Shown piece after piece: positions 1 through 9,024 of a stretch of DNA of 64,000 nt. The number at the start of each line of letters is the position of its first letter. The first letter of the stretch is position 1. The stretch is from Thalassotalea_H sp040779345 (GTDB taxonomy: Bacteria; Pseudomonadota; Gammaproteobacteria; Enterobacterales; Alteromonadaceae). A model generated the notes under the pieces. It saw only the letters and a list, made by a program, of their open reading frames with translations. It was not told where the DNA came from and searched no databases. Position numbers and translations under genes: made by a program. The stretch is from the NCBI GenBank assembly GCA_040779345.1, contig JBFONU010000003.1:124001-188000 (forward strand), written 5' to 3'.

Positions 1-2345
1 AAATTACCCGCTAAACTTGGGTCAATGCTGACTTGTGAATCACTTAACGTTATATTACCTGAGGTAAAAAAACCGTCAGCAACATTCATCAAATCAACCA
101 TCCATTCAAATTCGCCCCCTTTAACTTCCCCCGTTTCACCATTAACAAATGTCGCAGAATAATCTTCATCACCAATTTGTAAGACAGTTTCAATCGGCGA
201 TTCTATATCCTTATAAAAACCAGCAATCGTGTAACTATCGCCATTTTCGGCATAATATTCGTATCGTAAATCGTAGTTTTTAATTGGGCTACTTTGTAAG
301 CCAACACGACCAAAGGTGCGAATATCGGTTAATGGATCGTAATATGCAACTGGCACAACTTCACGTAAATCAGGTCTAACAACGGTTTCCCCGTAACTTG
401 CCCGAATTTGATATTGTTCACTTGCCATGTACGTCAAAGCTAATGATGGGTAAAAATCATCCGTGTTAATACTTCCCGCAGCAATTTTTTCGGGAGCCCA
501 AAATATATCGAGTTCTTTCTTACCAAAAATTAAGCTGGAAGTCCCAACAGACGTTTGCTTAAATTCTTCATAACGAATACCGCCACTAATGCGATATTTA
601 TTATCAAATATCACATCAAATGAACCGTATGCTGCATCAATTTTCTGGGCAGCAATATAGTCATCGGCATCTGGGGCTGAAGGTTCATTAAAATCCACTA
701 GAATACGTTGGCCATCAATAAATGAATCAGTTAAATAACCACTATTCGTCAATGGCGATTGTGAGCCGTCATTTATTACAATGCCAGACCCTGACTTATT
801 ATGAACGGCAAAACTCGACGTAGTGTAGTTACGACCTCGATCTGAAAAGTCGTACCCGGCTTTAAATTCAAGTTCATAACCATCACCGTACACTGGCAGA
901 GTTAAATTACCACCATAAGAATTAACCCGGTCTTCCATGTCAGTAAATGAATAAATCGCTCTGTTATCATCACCCGTGATATTCGAGTTTGCATAATTGC
1001 CGTTATCAAAGTTATCTCTAAAATTAAATTTTGTGCTAAATGGGATCTCAGTTTTGGCTTTAGAACGGGTATATTGCCAGTCAAAGCCAGCGCCCCAATA
1101 ATCAACAAACGTATGCTGTCCAAGCACTTGAGAGACATGTAATGTGCGTTCTTGATAATCAAATTCATGAACACGGTTTGCTCTATCATCGGTAGCAACA
1201 GTATAAACTGTACTACCCGCAGGGGATTCTACTTGAGAAACTTCAACTTCATCTTCATTGTCAACTAAGTACAAGTTGTTCCATGAAAGCGAATGATTAT
1301 CAAGTTTATACCCCAAATTTAAAACGCCACTATAACGCTCATTTTCTGAGGTGACCGTTGAGTTTTTCACGGTATTAAAGCATGAGCTAGCTACATCTTC
1401 AGCAGTCGCCAAGGACGTAGAGCATTTTGCATCAACACCTTGTGCAATCACCGAGGTTTTCTTTTTTGCCGAATCCCATTTATTTTCATATGCGATTGAG
1501 GCTAAAAAGCCCAATCGACCACCAAAATAATTTTCATCAAAACTGTTACCAATATGGGCTTTGACATTATAGGCAGGATCTAATGATTCATCTGACACCA
1601 CCGAATTTCGAGGTAATGATTTTAACAAGTCATTATTGATAGCAATGGCTTGCTCAGAAACACTTTGGCTCTCTGTCTCGGTCAAATTTGCACGTTTAAT
1701 AATATTGTCTACAGTGAATCTACCGCGATAATCGACAATGGCACTTTTTAATTCATTAGAAATTCCACCACTTGGGCGTTGATAAGTATAGCCATTACTC
1801 GCACTTGTATCGTGTGCTATGCCGATTTCCACACTTGAAGTGAAATCACTAGGGATAGACTTTGTCCGAATATCAATAGCACCACCACCAAAAGCCGCAG
1901 GCATATTAGCTGAAAATGCCTTCTGTACGGCAATACTTTCAATGATACTTGCAGGAATAATATCAAGCGGCACAACATTACGTGTTAAATCAGGGCTTGG
2001 GATGTTAGCACCATTTAGTCGGGCGCTTGAATATCGCTCACCGAGTCCTCGCACATAAATGAACTTATCATCAACTAAGGTTAAGCCAGTCACTCGCTTA
2101 AGCGCTGATGCTGCGTCACTATCGCCGGTGCGAGACATTTGCTCTGCACCAAGAATATCAGCAACAAAGGCTTGGTTTTTTCGTTCGGCAATTACCGCAG
2201 CAGCACTACCTTGCAAACGCGTTGCTTTGGCGACGACTTCTTCCATCACCTGCTGCTCTTCTTGAGCAACAGCAGCGCTAGCATAGCTGAACAAACCGAG
2301 CCCCACAGCAACAGCGAGCTTTTGGAGTTTATATTGATTTGTCAT
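1..2345 (-). CDS. TonB-dependent outer-membrane receptor, C-terminus beyond window
   Basis: About 781 residues are visible and no stop is reached at the window edge, so the gene is partial. It begins with a signal peptide ending near ASAAVAQ, then a plug domain with the patterns VRGLGERYSSARLNG, PSPDLTRNVVPLD and AAFGGGAIDIRT, which are typical of TonB-dependent transporters. The remainder alternates aromatic and polar residues as a 22-strand barrel does. The family imports scarce ligands across the outer membrane using TonB/ExbBD energy. It lies 79 bp downstream of a lipoprotein gene on the same strand, with a hairpin between them, and that gene has a Pho box. A role in uptake of phosphate or a phosphorylated compound is inferred from context; the ligand is not visible from sequence. 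Confidence 0.9.
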   Translation of the reverse strand, partial: MTNQYKLQKLAVAVGLGLFSYASAAVAQEEQQVMEEVVAKATRLQGSAAAVIAERKNQAFVADILGAEQMSRTGDSDAASALKRVTGLTLVDDKFIYVRGLGERYSSARLNGANIPSPDLTRNVVPLDIIPASIIESIAVQKAFSANMPAAFGGGAIDIRTKSIPSDFTSSVEIGIAHDTSASNGYTYQRPSGGISNELKSAIVDYRGRFTVDNIIKRANLTETESQSVSEQAIAINNDLLKSLPRNSVVSDESLDPAYNVKAHIGNSFDENYFGGRLGFLASIAYENKWDSAKKKTSVIAQGVDAKCSTSLATAEDVASSCFNTVKNSTVTSENERYSGVLNLGYKLDNHSLSWNNLYLVDNEDEVEVSQVESPAGSTVYTVATDDRANRVHEFDYQERTLHVSQVLGQHTFVDYWGAGFDWQYTRSKAKTEIPFSTKFNFRDNFDNGNYANSNITGDDNRAIYSFTDMEDRVNSYGGNLTLPVYGDGYELEFKAGYDFSDRGRNYTTSSFAVHNKSGSGIVINDGSQSPLTNSGYLTDSFIDGQRILVDFNEPSAPDADDYIAAQKIDAAYGSFDVIFDNKYRISGGIRYEEFKQTSVGTSSLIFGKKELDIFWAPEKIAAGSINTDDFYPSLALTYMASEQYQIRASYGETVVRPDLREVVPVAYYDPLTDIRTFGRVGLQSSPIKNYDLRYEYYAENGDSYTIAGFYKDIESPIETVLQIGDEDYSATFVNGETGEVKGGEFEWMVDLMNVADGFFTSGNITLSDSQVSIDPSLAGN

Positions 2346-2372
2346 TGTTTTTTCCTAATTCAGTTCAATAAA

Positions 2373-2402
2373 AAGGCGCCTTTAATAATGAAGGAACGCC
2401 TT
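2373..2402 (-). terminator. Intercistronic stem-loop between lipoprotein and TonB receptor genes
   Basis: AAGGCG and CGCCTT arms, with an inner CCTT/AAGG pair, form a hairpin followed on the minus strand by TTTATT. It sits after the lipoprotein stop and before the receptor start. It could act as a partial terminator that lowers receptor expression relative to the lipoprotein, or as an mRNA 3' end stabiliser. Confidence 0.6.
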
Positions 2403-2424
2403 ATTTAATGGTTGGTATATATGA

Positions 2425-4026
2425 CTAGTCGTTGTTTGCTGCCGTTACTGCGGCTTCTACCCATTTATACCAAGCTGAACTCGTATCTTGGTCTGATACT
2501 GCACCAATGTAATCAACGGTATCGAAAAAGCTGTTATCTAACGCTGATAAATCATTCGCAGAAATTGTAATTGCTGTTGATGCTGAATTAGTCGAAAAGC
2601 CATCAGCCGATAATACGTCTGCATCGCCACCAACTCTAAGGTTCACACCATCATTTTCATACCACTGTTCAACTGACATTTCTGCCGGCATTTGTGTCGC
2701 ATCTTTAAATTCTGCGGCACAGGCTAACACTGAATTATGAAACTTAATTTCGGCGGCATTTTTTAAACCGTCAGATTTAAACTCAATACATTCTGTGCCA
2801 TTTGCTGCATCAGTTTTTATGGCTAATGAATTGTAATAATTCGTTTTAATTGCATCATCAAATTTGTGCGCTTGTGAAGGATCTTCATCACGAACTGATG
2901 CCCCGTCTGTTGTGATCACGGTAACGTTAGCAATAGTTGGGAAAGACGCAGGTACGTCACTGTAATCGTCGCCACCATTTTTTTCGCCATCAGTTTCAAA
3001 ACCGTTATTCCCCATGTAAGCAGTAGCTCCATCACGGGTGGTTACCGTACCGTGTTGAATAAATAAGAACTGAGCATTCCCTTTCCAGCCTGCATCCACA
3101 TCAATGGCATCATCTTGCGTATCCGTTACTACGATATGTTTGATGTTTGACGCCCCACCAAAAAATTCGATGCCGTCATCAAACCCTTGATGAATATGTA
3201 AATAGTCAAATGAAGATCCTGAGCCAACCGCATTAAGTGTTAATGAGTTTAAATCGTCGCCCTCACCACCTACGCGAGGACCTGAGCCGGCATACCAAAT
3301 TTTTGCCCATTTGATTTTCCCACTGCTATCTTCATTGTCGTTACCACCAAAATAGCTGGTAATACCTTCAGAGCCAACATTACATGTTTCAGCCGCACGT
3401 TGAGCATTAGTACATTGGTTAGTTAACCCATTACCATTAATGATAATGCCGCCCCAATCGGCATATTGCGCCCCTTTACCTTCTAAATCATGACGGTCAT
3501 AAGCAAATGCAGAAGTAAAAGTTACCGGTTTTTCTGCCGTACCTACCGCTTGAATTTTCGCCCCGCGAGCGATTCGAATAATGGCTTCACCTGAGGTAAA
3601 AGCTAATGTAGCACCAGGTTTAACTGTCATGGTTGGGCCATTCTCTGGGATAACAAACCCTTCATCTGTGCGACCATCTGTACCAATTAATAACGCATCT
3701 TCAAAAACGTGTACGCCACCATCAGGTAACTCTTCAAACGTTAGGTTAGCGGTAATGGAAATGTTTTTGCTGGCAAATGAATCATTATATAAACAATCTA
3801 AACCATCAAAAGCACCTTCAACTTTTCCCGCATCAGTTTCATAACTTGTGCACTCTACAGCCTCATCTGAACCTTGGTTCGTGGTGTTATTTGAATTCGT
3901 CACACTGTTATCAGTTGTTGTACTATTATCGACAACAGTAGGATTAATTTTGATATCGCCACCACAGCCAACCAAGGTTAAAGCACAAGCAATCGCACTG
4001 ACTTTAAATAATGAATTAATTTGCAT
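2425..4026 (-). CDS. Lipoprotein with predicted right-handed beta-helix, TonB-receptor partner
   Basis: 533 residues. The longest frame begins 5 codons earlier at a TTG, but GGAG lies 9 nt before the ATG at 4026, so the ATG is preferred. The N-terminus is a lipoprotein signal with lipobox LVGC followed by GGD. The body has repeated short beta-strand units (for example WGGIIINGNG, IKWAKIWYAGSGP, IEFFGGASNIKHIVVTDTQ), suggesting a parallel beta-helix like that of pectate lyases, without a recognisable lyase active site. It is probably exposed on the outer membrane. The gene precedes the TonB receptor and has a Pho box upstream, so it is plausibly a phosphate-stress surface protein that binds or processes the receptor's substrate. 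The function is otherwise unknown. Confidence 0.8.
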   Translation of the reverse strand: MQINSLFKVSAIACALTLVGCGGDIKINPTVVDNSTTTDNSVTNSNNTTNQGSDEAVECTSYETDAGKVEGAFDGLDCLYNDSFASKNISITANLTFEELPDGGVHVFEDALLIGTDGRTDEGFVIPENGPTMTVKPGATLAFTSGEAIIRIARGAKIQAVGTAEKPVTFTSAFAYDRHDLEGKGAQYADWGGIIINGNGLTNQCTNAQRAAETCNVGSEGITSYFGGNDNEDSSGKIKWAKIWYAGSGPRVGGEGDDLNSLTLNAVGSGSSFDYLHIHQGFDDGIEFFGGASNIKHIVVTDTQDDAIDVDAGWKGNAQFLFIQHGTVTTRDGATAYMGNNGFETDGEKNGGDDYSDVPASFPTIANVTVITTDGASVRDEDPSQAHKFDDAIKTNYYNSLAIKTDAANGTECIEFKSDGLKNAAEIKFHNSVLACAAEFKDATQMPAEMSVEQWYENDGVNLRVGGDADVLSADGFSTNSASTAITISANDLSALDNSFFDTVDYIGAVSDQDTSSAWYKWVEAAVTAANND

Positions 4027-4177
4027 CTTATTTTGCTCCAAAGATAAATATTATTAAGTAAGTTCAAACTGGCTAAATGAAGCTTTGTTATCTCTAGTTA
4101 CTGAGTGGTAACAAGAACATCAAAAAAACTTCATTTAGTCAGCTTGACTAAAAGTTGAGGCTATCCTACGGGAGAAA

Positions 4178-4241
4178 AATGACAGAAATGTTTTAGAAAT
4201 AAGTAGTTTTTATTGCTGTACAATGACAGAAATATGACACT
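4178..4241 (-). promoter_or_regulatory. Pho box plus a phased upstream half-site
   Basis: On the minus strand GTGTCATATTTCTGTCATTG (4221-4240) contains two TGTCA half-sites exactly 11 bp apart, matching the PhoB consensus of direct 7-bp repeats with 4-bp A/T spacers. A further TGTCA lies at 4180-4184, 44 bp (four 11-bp turns) away on the same face. The site drives the lipoprotein gene and possibly the receptor. Confidence 0.8.
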
Positions 4242-4316
4242 AAAACCTCTCTAAAAAACAGCTTGCAATAAGCTACATACCATCTTAAATACAAAGAGTT
4301 AAATTAAATTTTGGCA

Positions 4317-4348
4317 AAAAAAAACCTGACAAAAGTCAGGTTTTTTTC
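4317..4348 (-). terminator. Terminator of the pstS-like gene
   Basis: An AAAACCTGAC / GTCAGGTTTT stem with AAAA loop is flanked by A and T runs on both sides. It lies just after the pstS-like stop and probably works in both directions. Confidence 0.85.
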
Positions 4349-4364
4349 ATCTATTCTGTTGAAG

Positions 4365-5330
4365 TTACATTGATAAACCTAACTTCTTAAACTCTTTTTT
4401 GACAACTGAATTTGGTAAAGGGATGTAACCGTCTTTTTCAACAATTTTTTGCCCTGATTTTGATAATACCATTTTCAAAAATTCAGCTTCCATTGGTGCT
4501 AATGGTTTGTTCGGATGCTTATTCACATAAACATATAAAAAGCGAGATAATGGGTATTTCTTAGAAATAGCATTCTCCATATTCGCTTCAACAAAATGGT
4601 CACCTTTCTTAGATAACGGTAATGCGCGTACGCCAGAGGTTTTATAACCAATACCAGAGTAACCAATACCGTTTAATGATGCAGAAACCGATTGAACAAC
4701 TGATGCAGAACCTGGTTGCTCATTAACATTGTTTTTAAAATCACCTTTACAAAGCGCTTTTTTCTTGAAATAGCCATAAGTACCAGAAACTGAATTACGG
4801 CCGTAAAGTTGAATATCTTTACCTGTCCATTCACCTGTTAAGCCTAAATCACCCCAGCGATCGACCTCTTTTTCTGCACCACATTTACGGTTATTAGAAA
4901 AAATAGCATCGACTTGGTCAATACGTAAGCCCTTTAATGGGTTGTCTTTATGAACAAATACCGCTAACGCATCAATAGCCACACGAACAGCTGTTGGCTT
5001 ATAACCGTAACGCTTTTCAAATGCTTCAATTTCGCGTGATTTCATTTTACGGCTCATAGGCCCTAAGTTTGAAGTGGCTTCCGTTAATGCTGGAGGAGCG
5101 GTTGAAGAGCCTGCGGCTTGAATTTGTACATTCACATTCGGGTAAGTACGTTTAAACTCTTCTGCCCAAAAGGTCATCATATTTGCTAACGTATCAGAGC
5201 CAACCGAAGATACGTTACCCGAAACACCACTTACCTTTTTGTAAACAGGTAAATCGTTATCTATCGCTAATGATGAAAAGCTCATCAAGCTAGTTAAACC
5301 AATAATGCCTAAGGCACGTTTGATAGTCAT
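4365..5330 (-). CDS. PstS-family periplasmic phosphate-binding protein
   Basis: 321 residues from the ATG at 5330, which has GGAG 8 nt upstream; a longer frame adds ten residues ahead of the signal peptide and is less likely. The signal peptide ends near SSLAIDND. The mature protein shows the PstS/PBP-like pattern: GSDTLANMM near the N-terminus, IQAAGSSTAPPALTEATSNLGPMSR, GRNSVSGTYGYFKK, and NGIGYSGIGYKTS, the loops that bind the phosphate oxyanion. The family delivers phosphate to the PstCAB ABC transporter, but no pstC, pstA, pstB or phoU is in the window. The preceding intergenic region has a Pho box, consistent with PhoB control. Confidence 0.9.
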   Translation of the reverse strand: MTIKRALGIIGLTSLMSFSSLAIDNDLPVYKKVSGVSGNVSSVGSDTLANMMTFWAEEFKRTYPNVNVQIQAAGSSTAPPALTEATSNLGPMSRKMKSREIEAFEKRYGYKPTAVRVAIDALAVFVHKDNPLKGLRIDQVDAIFSNNRKCGAEKEVDRWGDLGLTGEWTGKDIQLYGRNSVSGTYGYFKKKALCKGDFKNNVNEQPGSASVVQSVSASLNGIGYSGIGYKTSGVRALPLSKKGDHFVEANMENAISKKYPLSRFLYVYVNKHPNKPLAPMEAEFLKMVLSKSGQKIVEKDGYIPLPNSVVKKEFKKLGLSM

Positions 5331-5413
5331 GTTTTTCTCCAATGAGAGGTTGTATACCAAAATCAGTTTTATTGGTATGACTGAGTTAATTTGTGAACAC
5401 TATATAAAGCGAA

Positions 5414-5455
5414 TATGACAATTATATTTAAGCTTTATGACACTTATATGACAAG
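5414..5455 (-). promoter_or_regulatory. Pho box of the pstS-like gene
   Basis: CTTGTCATATAAGTGTCATA on the minus strand (5436-5455) has two TGTCA half-sites 11 bp apart. Another TGTCA at 5416-5420 is 22 bp further on in the same phase. The rest of the roughly 400-bp gap between phoR and pstS holds nothing else I can identify. Confidence 0.8.
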
Positions 5456-5758
5456 TGTAAAATATCTGTCACTAAAAGTTCGACTAAATGCCATACAAAC
5501 AACACATACGTAACAACGTTTGCCTTTCAAAAATACTATTTAAGCTCTTCTAGGGCTTTATTAGCAATGTGCGTAGCAATAAAAACGTCTTCAAAAAGGC
5601 AAGAGTTAAATTTCTGATGATAATAACGCGGCGTTAAATAAATGCGGCAAAGCATCTACAATGCATCAACAATGCAACGAGGAAAAATTTACAGCTACGA
5701 TAAAAGTTATAAGATCAAAAGTTCACAGCCCAAGAGTCAAAATAAACGTTAGTTGTAC

Positions 5759-7063
5759 TTATGAAATTGTACGAATGGATTTAGGATCAAAATAAATAGT
5801 GAATTCACTTCCCTTACCCCAAGTAGAATGTATCGCCAACTCGGCATGATGATGGTGAAGTACGTGCTTAACTATGGCAAGCCCTAAACCAGAGCCGCCG
5901 GTATCTCGAGATCGCGATTTATCGACCCTAAAGAAACGCTCGGTAATTCGGTTAACATTTTCAGGGCGAATGCCAGGGCCATCATCTTTCACGGAAAATT
6001 TAGCTTTATTGTCCGCCATTTGCCATGAAATATGAATATTGCCTTTCGGCGGAGTATAACTTATCGCATTGGAAATTAGATTTAAGCAGGCACTTTTAAT
6101 TTCACTATCAATACCTTCAATCGCTAAATTCTCATCTATTTCTGCGGTGATCTGATGCTCTTTTTCTTGATTAAGCCACTGACTATCATCAACGAGTATA
6201 CTAATAAGTTTAGGCATATCGATAAACTGCTTATCATCTTCGTCAACATTTATCTCAACACGGGATAACACTAATAATTGTTCAACAAGCCTATCCATTC
6301 TTGACACTTGTGTTTCCATGGTCGTAAACACTTTCTGCCAATAAGGGTCTAATGCATGCTCTGTCATTTGAACCATTTCTACATAACCACGAACAACCGT
6401 TAGTGGTGTTTTTAATTCATGAGAAACATTGGCGACAAAGTCACGGCGCATTTCTTCGAGGCGATGAATTTTACTGATGTCTCGAGCAAGAAATAAGACT
6501 TGTTCCGTTCCATAGGCCATCAGCCTTAATTCAAGGATCACCTCGCTATTGACTGGTGAAGGTATATGACAAGGGGTTTCAAAGTTAGCTTCTTCAAGAT
6601 ATTGGCTAAATTCAGGAAAGCGTAATAGATTATCGATACGTTGACCGATGTCACCAGGCCAGCGAATTCCTAGCAGGCGTTGAGCTTTTTTGTTGCCCCA
6701 CTCAATAATTAACTCATCAGATAACACCAGTGCGGCATCTGGCAGAGCTTCTGCGCCATCACGAAATTGCCTGATTTTTTCATTGAGAATTTTTTGCTTT
6801 TTGCGGTGCTTTTTCGTTTGTCTGTAAAGACCATCATAAATTCGTCCCCAAACCCCTTCAGCTTCGGGGGGAGAAATGGTTTTACTTCGCCATAACCACT
6901 TCATTAATTTGAATAAGTGGTGATAATGCCAAATCAATAATGTAACCGCACTAAAGGCAACAAATAAAAACGTATTGCCTAGTAGGTAACCGACCGCAGT
7001 ACTAAGTACTAATATAATAATTAAACGTGTCACTATTATTTTTGAAGATAAACGAAAATGCAT
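5759..7063 (-). CDS. phoR: Phosphate regulon sensor kinase PhoR
   Basis: 434 residues, close to the 431 of E. coli PhoR. Two membrane segments near residues 10-28 and 30-48 leave almost no periplasmic loop, as in PhoR. A basic linker and a PAS domain (about 100-195) follow, then the H-box DFVANVSHELKTPLTVVRGY with phosphoacceptor His215, the N-box NLISNAIS, and the ATP-lid motifs DDGPGI and GGSGLGLAIVKHVL. It starts 11 bp after phoB, so the two form an operon. It autophosphorylates and phosphorylates PhoB under phosphate limitation. Confidence 0.96.
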   Translation of the reverse strand: MHFRLSSKIIVTRLIIILVLSTAVGYLLGNTFLFVAFSAVTLLIWHYHHLFKLMKWLWRSKTISPPEAEGVWGRIYDGLYRQTKKHRKKQKILNEKIRQFRDGAEALPDAALVLSDELIIEWGNKKAQRLLGIRWPGDIGQRIDNLLRFPEFSQYLEEANFETPCHIPSPVNSEVILELRLMAYGTEQVLFLARDISKIHRLEEMRRDFVANVSHELKTPLTVVRGYVEMVQMTEHALDPYWQKVFTTMETQVSRMDRLVEQLLVLSRVEINVDEDDKQFIDMPKLISILVDDSQWLNQEKEHQITAEIDENLAIEGIDSEIKSACLNLISNAISYTPPKGNIHISWQMADNKAKFSVKDDGPGIRPENVNRITERFFRVDKSRSRDTGGSGLGLAIVKHVLHHHHAELAIHSTWGKGSEFTIYFDPKSIRTIS

Positions 7064-7074
7064 ATAACCGAACT

Positions 7075-7776
7075 TTAAATACTTATCTTAATTTTTCCGG
7101 AGAAACGATAGCCTGAGCCACGTACAGTTTGAATAAAGTCTTCGTGACCTTCTCCGGCAATTGCTTTTCTTAAACGCCTGATATGAACATCTACGGTTCT
7201 ATCTTCAACATAAACATTCGTCCCCCAAACATTATCTAATAACTGTTCACGGCTATACACACGCTCTGTATGGGTCATAAAAAAATGTAAGAGTCTAAAC
7301 TCTGTTGGCCCTAAGTCTAACGCGCGATCATTAATAGATACACGATGAGCAACAGGATCAAGCTTCATACCATGAAATTCAATGGCTTCTTCAAGTGCTG
7401 TAGGAGAAACGCGGCGGATCACGGCTTTAATACGAGCAATCAGTTCTTTCGGTGAAAATGGTTTAGTCACGTAGTCGTCAACGCCAACATCAAAGCCCTT
7501 CACTTTATCATCTTCATCTGCACGCGCAGTGAGCATAATGATGGGAATGGAACGCGTATATTCATTTTGTTTTAACGATTTGGCTAACTTGACCCCTGTT
7601 CCGCCGGGTAGCATCCAATCAAGTAAAATAAGATCAGGGTAAGGCTCGACAACTTTAGCTTTTGCCTCATCATAATCTTGAGCTTCAATTGTGTTAAATC
7701 CATTTTGTTCCAAGACAAAGGTGATCATTTCCCTTATCGGAGTTTCATCTTCTACCACTAAAATTTGTCTGTTCAT
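7075..7776 (-). CDS. phoB: Phosphate regulon response regulator PhoB
   Basis: 233 residues. The receiver domain has the acidic pocket VVEDE, phosphoacceptor Asp53 in LILLDWMLPG, Thr83 in MLTARADE and Lys105 in DYVTKPFSP. The C-terminal OmpR-type winged helix contains DLGPTEFRLLHFFMTH, VYSREQLLDNVWG and DVHIRRLRKAI. A Shine-Dalgarno AGGA precedes the ATG. It binds Pho boxes, several of which lie in this island, so its targets probably include the porin, pstS and lipoprotein-receptor genes. Confidence 0.97.
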   Translation of the reverse strand: MNRQILVVEDETPIREMITFVLEQNGFNTIEAQDYDEAKAKVVEPYPDLILLDWMLPGGTGVKLAKSLKQNEYTRSIPIIMLTARADEDDKVKGFDVGVDDYVTKPFSPKELIARIKAVIRRVSPTALEEAIEFHGMKLDPVAHRVSINDRALDLGPTEFRLLHFFMTHTERVYSREQLLDNVWGTNVYVEDRTVDVHIRRLRKAIAGEGHEDFIQTVRGSGYRFSGKIKISI

Positions 7777-7800
7777 GTAAAGAGTTTCCTGTTAGTCAAT

Positions 7801-7842
7801 CGACAACTTCTAATGAACATTGTGATAAGTTTTTGTGACAAT
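7801..7842 (-). promoter_or_regulatory. Weak Pho-like half-sites upstream of phoB
   Basis: On the plus strand CGACA (7801), TGATA (7823) and TGACA (7836) precede phoB. The first two are 22 bp apart, but the third is 13 bp from the second rather than 11, so this is at best a degenerate autoregulatory site. Confidence 0.3.
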
Positions 7843-7902
7843 TTTATTACACACATCAAATTTTAGCTCATCATTCACTAAGTATTGGCTTTAAGCAAGA
7901 AA

Positions 7903-7926
7903 AAAGCGGCTTAAAGCCGCCTTTTT
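7903..7926 (-). terminator. Terminator of the phosphate porin gene
   Basis: A GCGGCTT / AAGCCGC stem with A-run and T-run flanks sits just downstream of the porin stop. On the minus strand it ends in TTTTTTC. Confidence 0.85.
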
Positions 7927-7947
7927 ATATGCAATGAAGCTTGTTTA

Positions 7948-8874
7948 TTAAAATTTATATTCAATACCTGCCGCTAAGTAATCTTCATCAGCACCAGAGT
8001 CCATATCAAAACTACTGAAGAAGGTATAAAGCTTAGTGCTTTTTGCTAATTTATAATCTGCGCCTACTGTTACGCCTGACTTGTCGTCACCGCCATCAAA
8101 ATCCGCAGTTTGTACTTGTGCTTTCAATGTCCAGCTATCAATCGAATATTTTGCTGATGCAAGAAAGCCGTCCATTTCTTGACCTGTTGCAACGTTTTCT
8201 TGAGTTTGTACCATAGCCCCTAGCGTAAACCCAACTAACTTGCCTTGAATGGTTGCACGAGTGACATCATAACCTTTCATGTCTGAATCCATCGCTAACG
8301 AGGCAAAAACTTTAGACTTTTTAAGAGACTTATCACCATAAAAAATGGCAATTGAAGTAGCGTCGTCACCTTCAACACTATCTTCAGCAACATAAGTAAC
8401 ACCTAGTTGAAAGCCGTTAAACTTTTTAGATTTATACGTGATGGTGTCTGCCATGCGGTTTTCACCTTTCCACAAATGCTTAATATCACCATTTAAATCA
8501 CTAAATAAATCAACTTTTCCTTGTGATTGTTTTAATACGGTATCATTTTTACCTAGCAATACTTCACCAAAGTTACCTTTTAAACCAACATACTGGTTGC
8601 GATCAGTAATGCTGTCACCTTTTGAAGAGTCACCGTCTAAATCAATTTGAAATTCAGCTTTAAAAACAACACTCAACCCCTGTGATAACTCATGAGTACC
8701 TTGAAAACCAATTCGAGAAGCATTACTTTTCACTTCAGTAAAAGAGCCTTCGCCTTCATCTGATGACTGAACCGAAACATTTGCTTTACCATATATTTCA
8801 ACATCAGTAGCAAATGATGAAACAGAAAATGCTGTAAGCAATGTTGCTGCGATAGTGCTATAAGAAAATTTCAT
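7948..8874 (-). CDS. General porin, Pho-box controlled
   Basis: 308 residues. A signal peptide ends near VSSFATDVEIYGKANVS, followed by a 16-strand-type barrel sequence with the gammaproteobacterial porin pattern (FGEVLLGKNDTVLKQ, NRMADTITYKS, TVGADYKLAKSTKLYTFFSS) and a C-terminal aromatic, IEYKF, recognised by the BAM complex. AAGGG precedes the ATG. Two consensus Pho boxes lie upstream and the phoBR operon is downstream on the same strand, so it is best read as a phosphate-starvation porin, functionally like PhoE. Anion selectivity cannot be judged from sequence alone. Confidence 0.9.
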   Translation of the reverse strand: MKFSYSTIAATLLTAFSVSSFATDVEIYGKANVSVQSSDEGEGSFTEVKSNASRIGFQGTHELSQGLSVVFKAEFQIDLDGDSSKGDSITDRNQYVGLKGNFGEVLLGKNDTVLKQSQGKVDLFSDLNGDIKHLWKGENRMADTITYKSKKFNGFQLGVTYVAEDSVEGDDATSIAIFYGDKSLKKSKVFASLAMDSDMKGYDVTRATIQGKLVGFTLGAMVQTQENVATGQEMDGFLASAKYSIDSWTLKAQVQTADFDGGDDKSGVTVGADYKLAKSTKLYTFFSSFDMDSGADEDYLAAGIEYKF

Positions 8875-8930
8875 GTGTGAACCCTTTAAAGTATCTAATG
8901 TTTTAATTGTCAGATATTGTGCCGCTTAAA

Positions 8931-8950
8931 GATGACACTTTTGTGACAGT
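8931..8950 (-). promoter_or_regulatory. Pho box 1 of the porin gene
   Basis: ACTGTCACAAAAGTGTCATC on the minus strand: two TGTCA half-sites 11 bp apart with an A-rich spacer, a near-consensus PhoB site 57-76 bp before the porin ATG. Confidence 0.85.
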
Positions 8951-9004
8951 ATGTATTTTTTTTTACAGTTAAATGAATTTATAAAGTCATTTTTATGTAT
9001 TAAC

Positions 9005-9024
9005 AGTGACAATTTCATGACAAG
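9005..9024 (-). promoter_or_regulatory. Pho box 2 of the porin gene
   Basis: CTTGTCATGAAATTGTCACT on the minus strand, again with an 11-bp repeat, lies 74 bp upstream of box 1 and in the same orientation. It lies in the roughly 300-bp gap shared with the divergent histidine kinase gene, but the orientation favours the porin. Confidence 0.75.

Noticed and set aside
902..1198. 98-codon frame in the TonB receptor region
   Set aside because: Same strand but out of frame with the receptor, whose barrel sequence is continuous through here.
7801..7842. A full Pho box in front of phoB
   Set aside because: Half-sites are present but one spacing is 13 bp rather than 11, so I list it only as weak.
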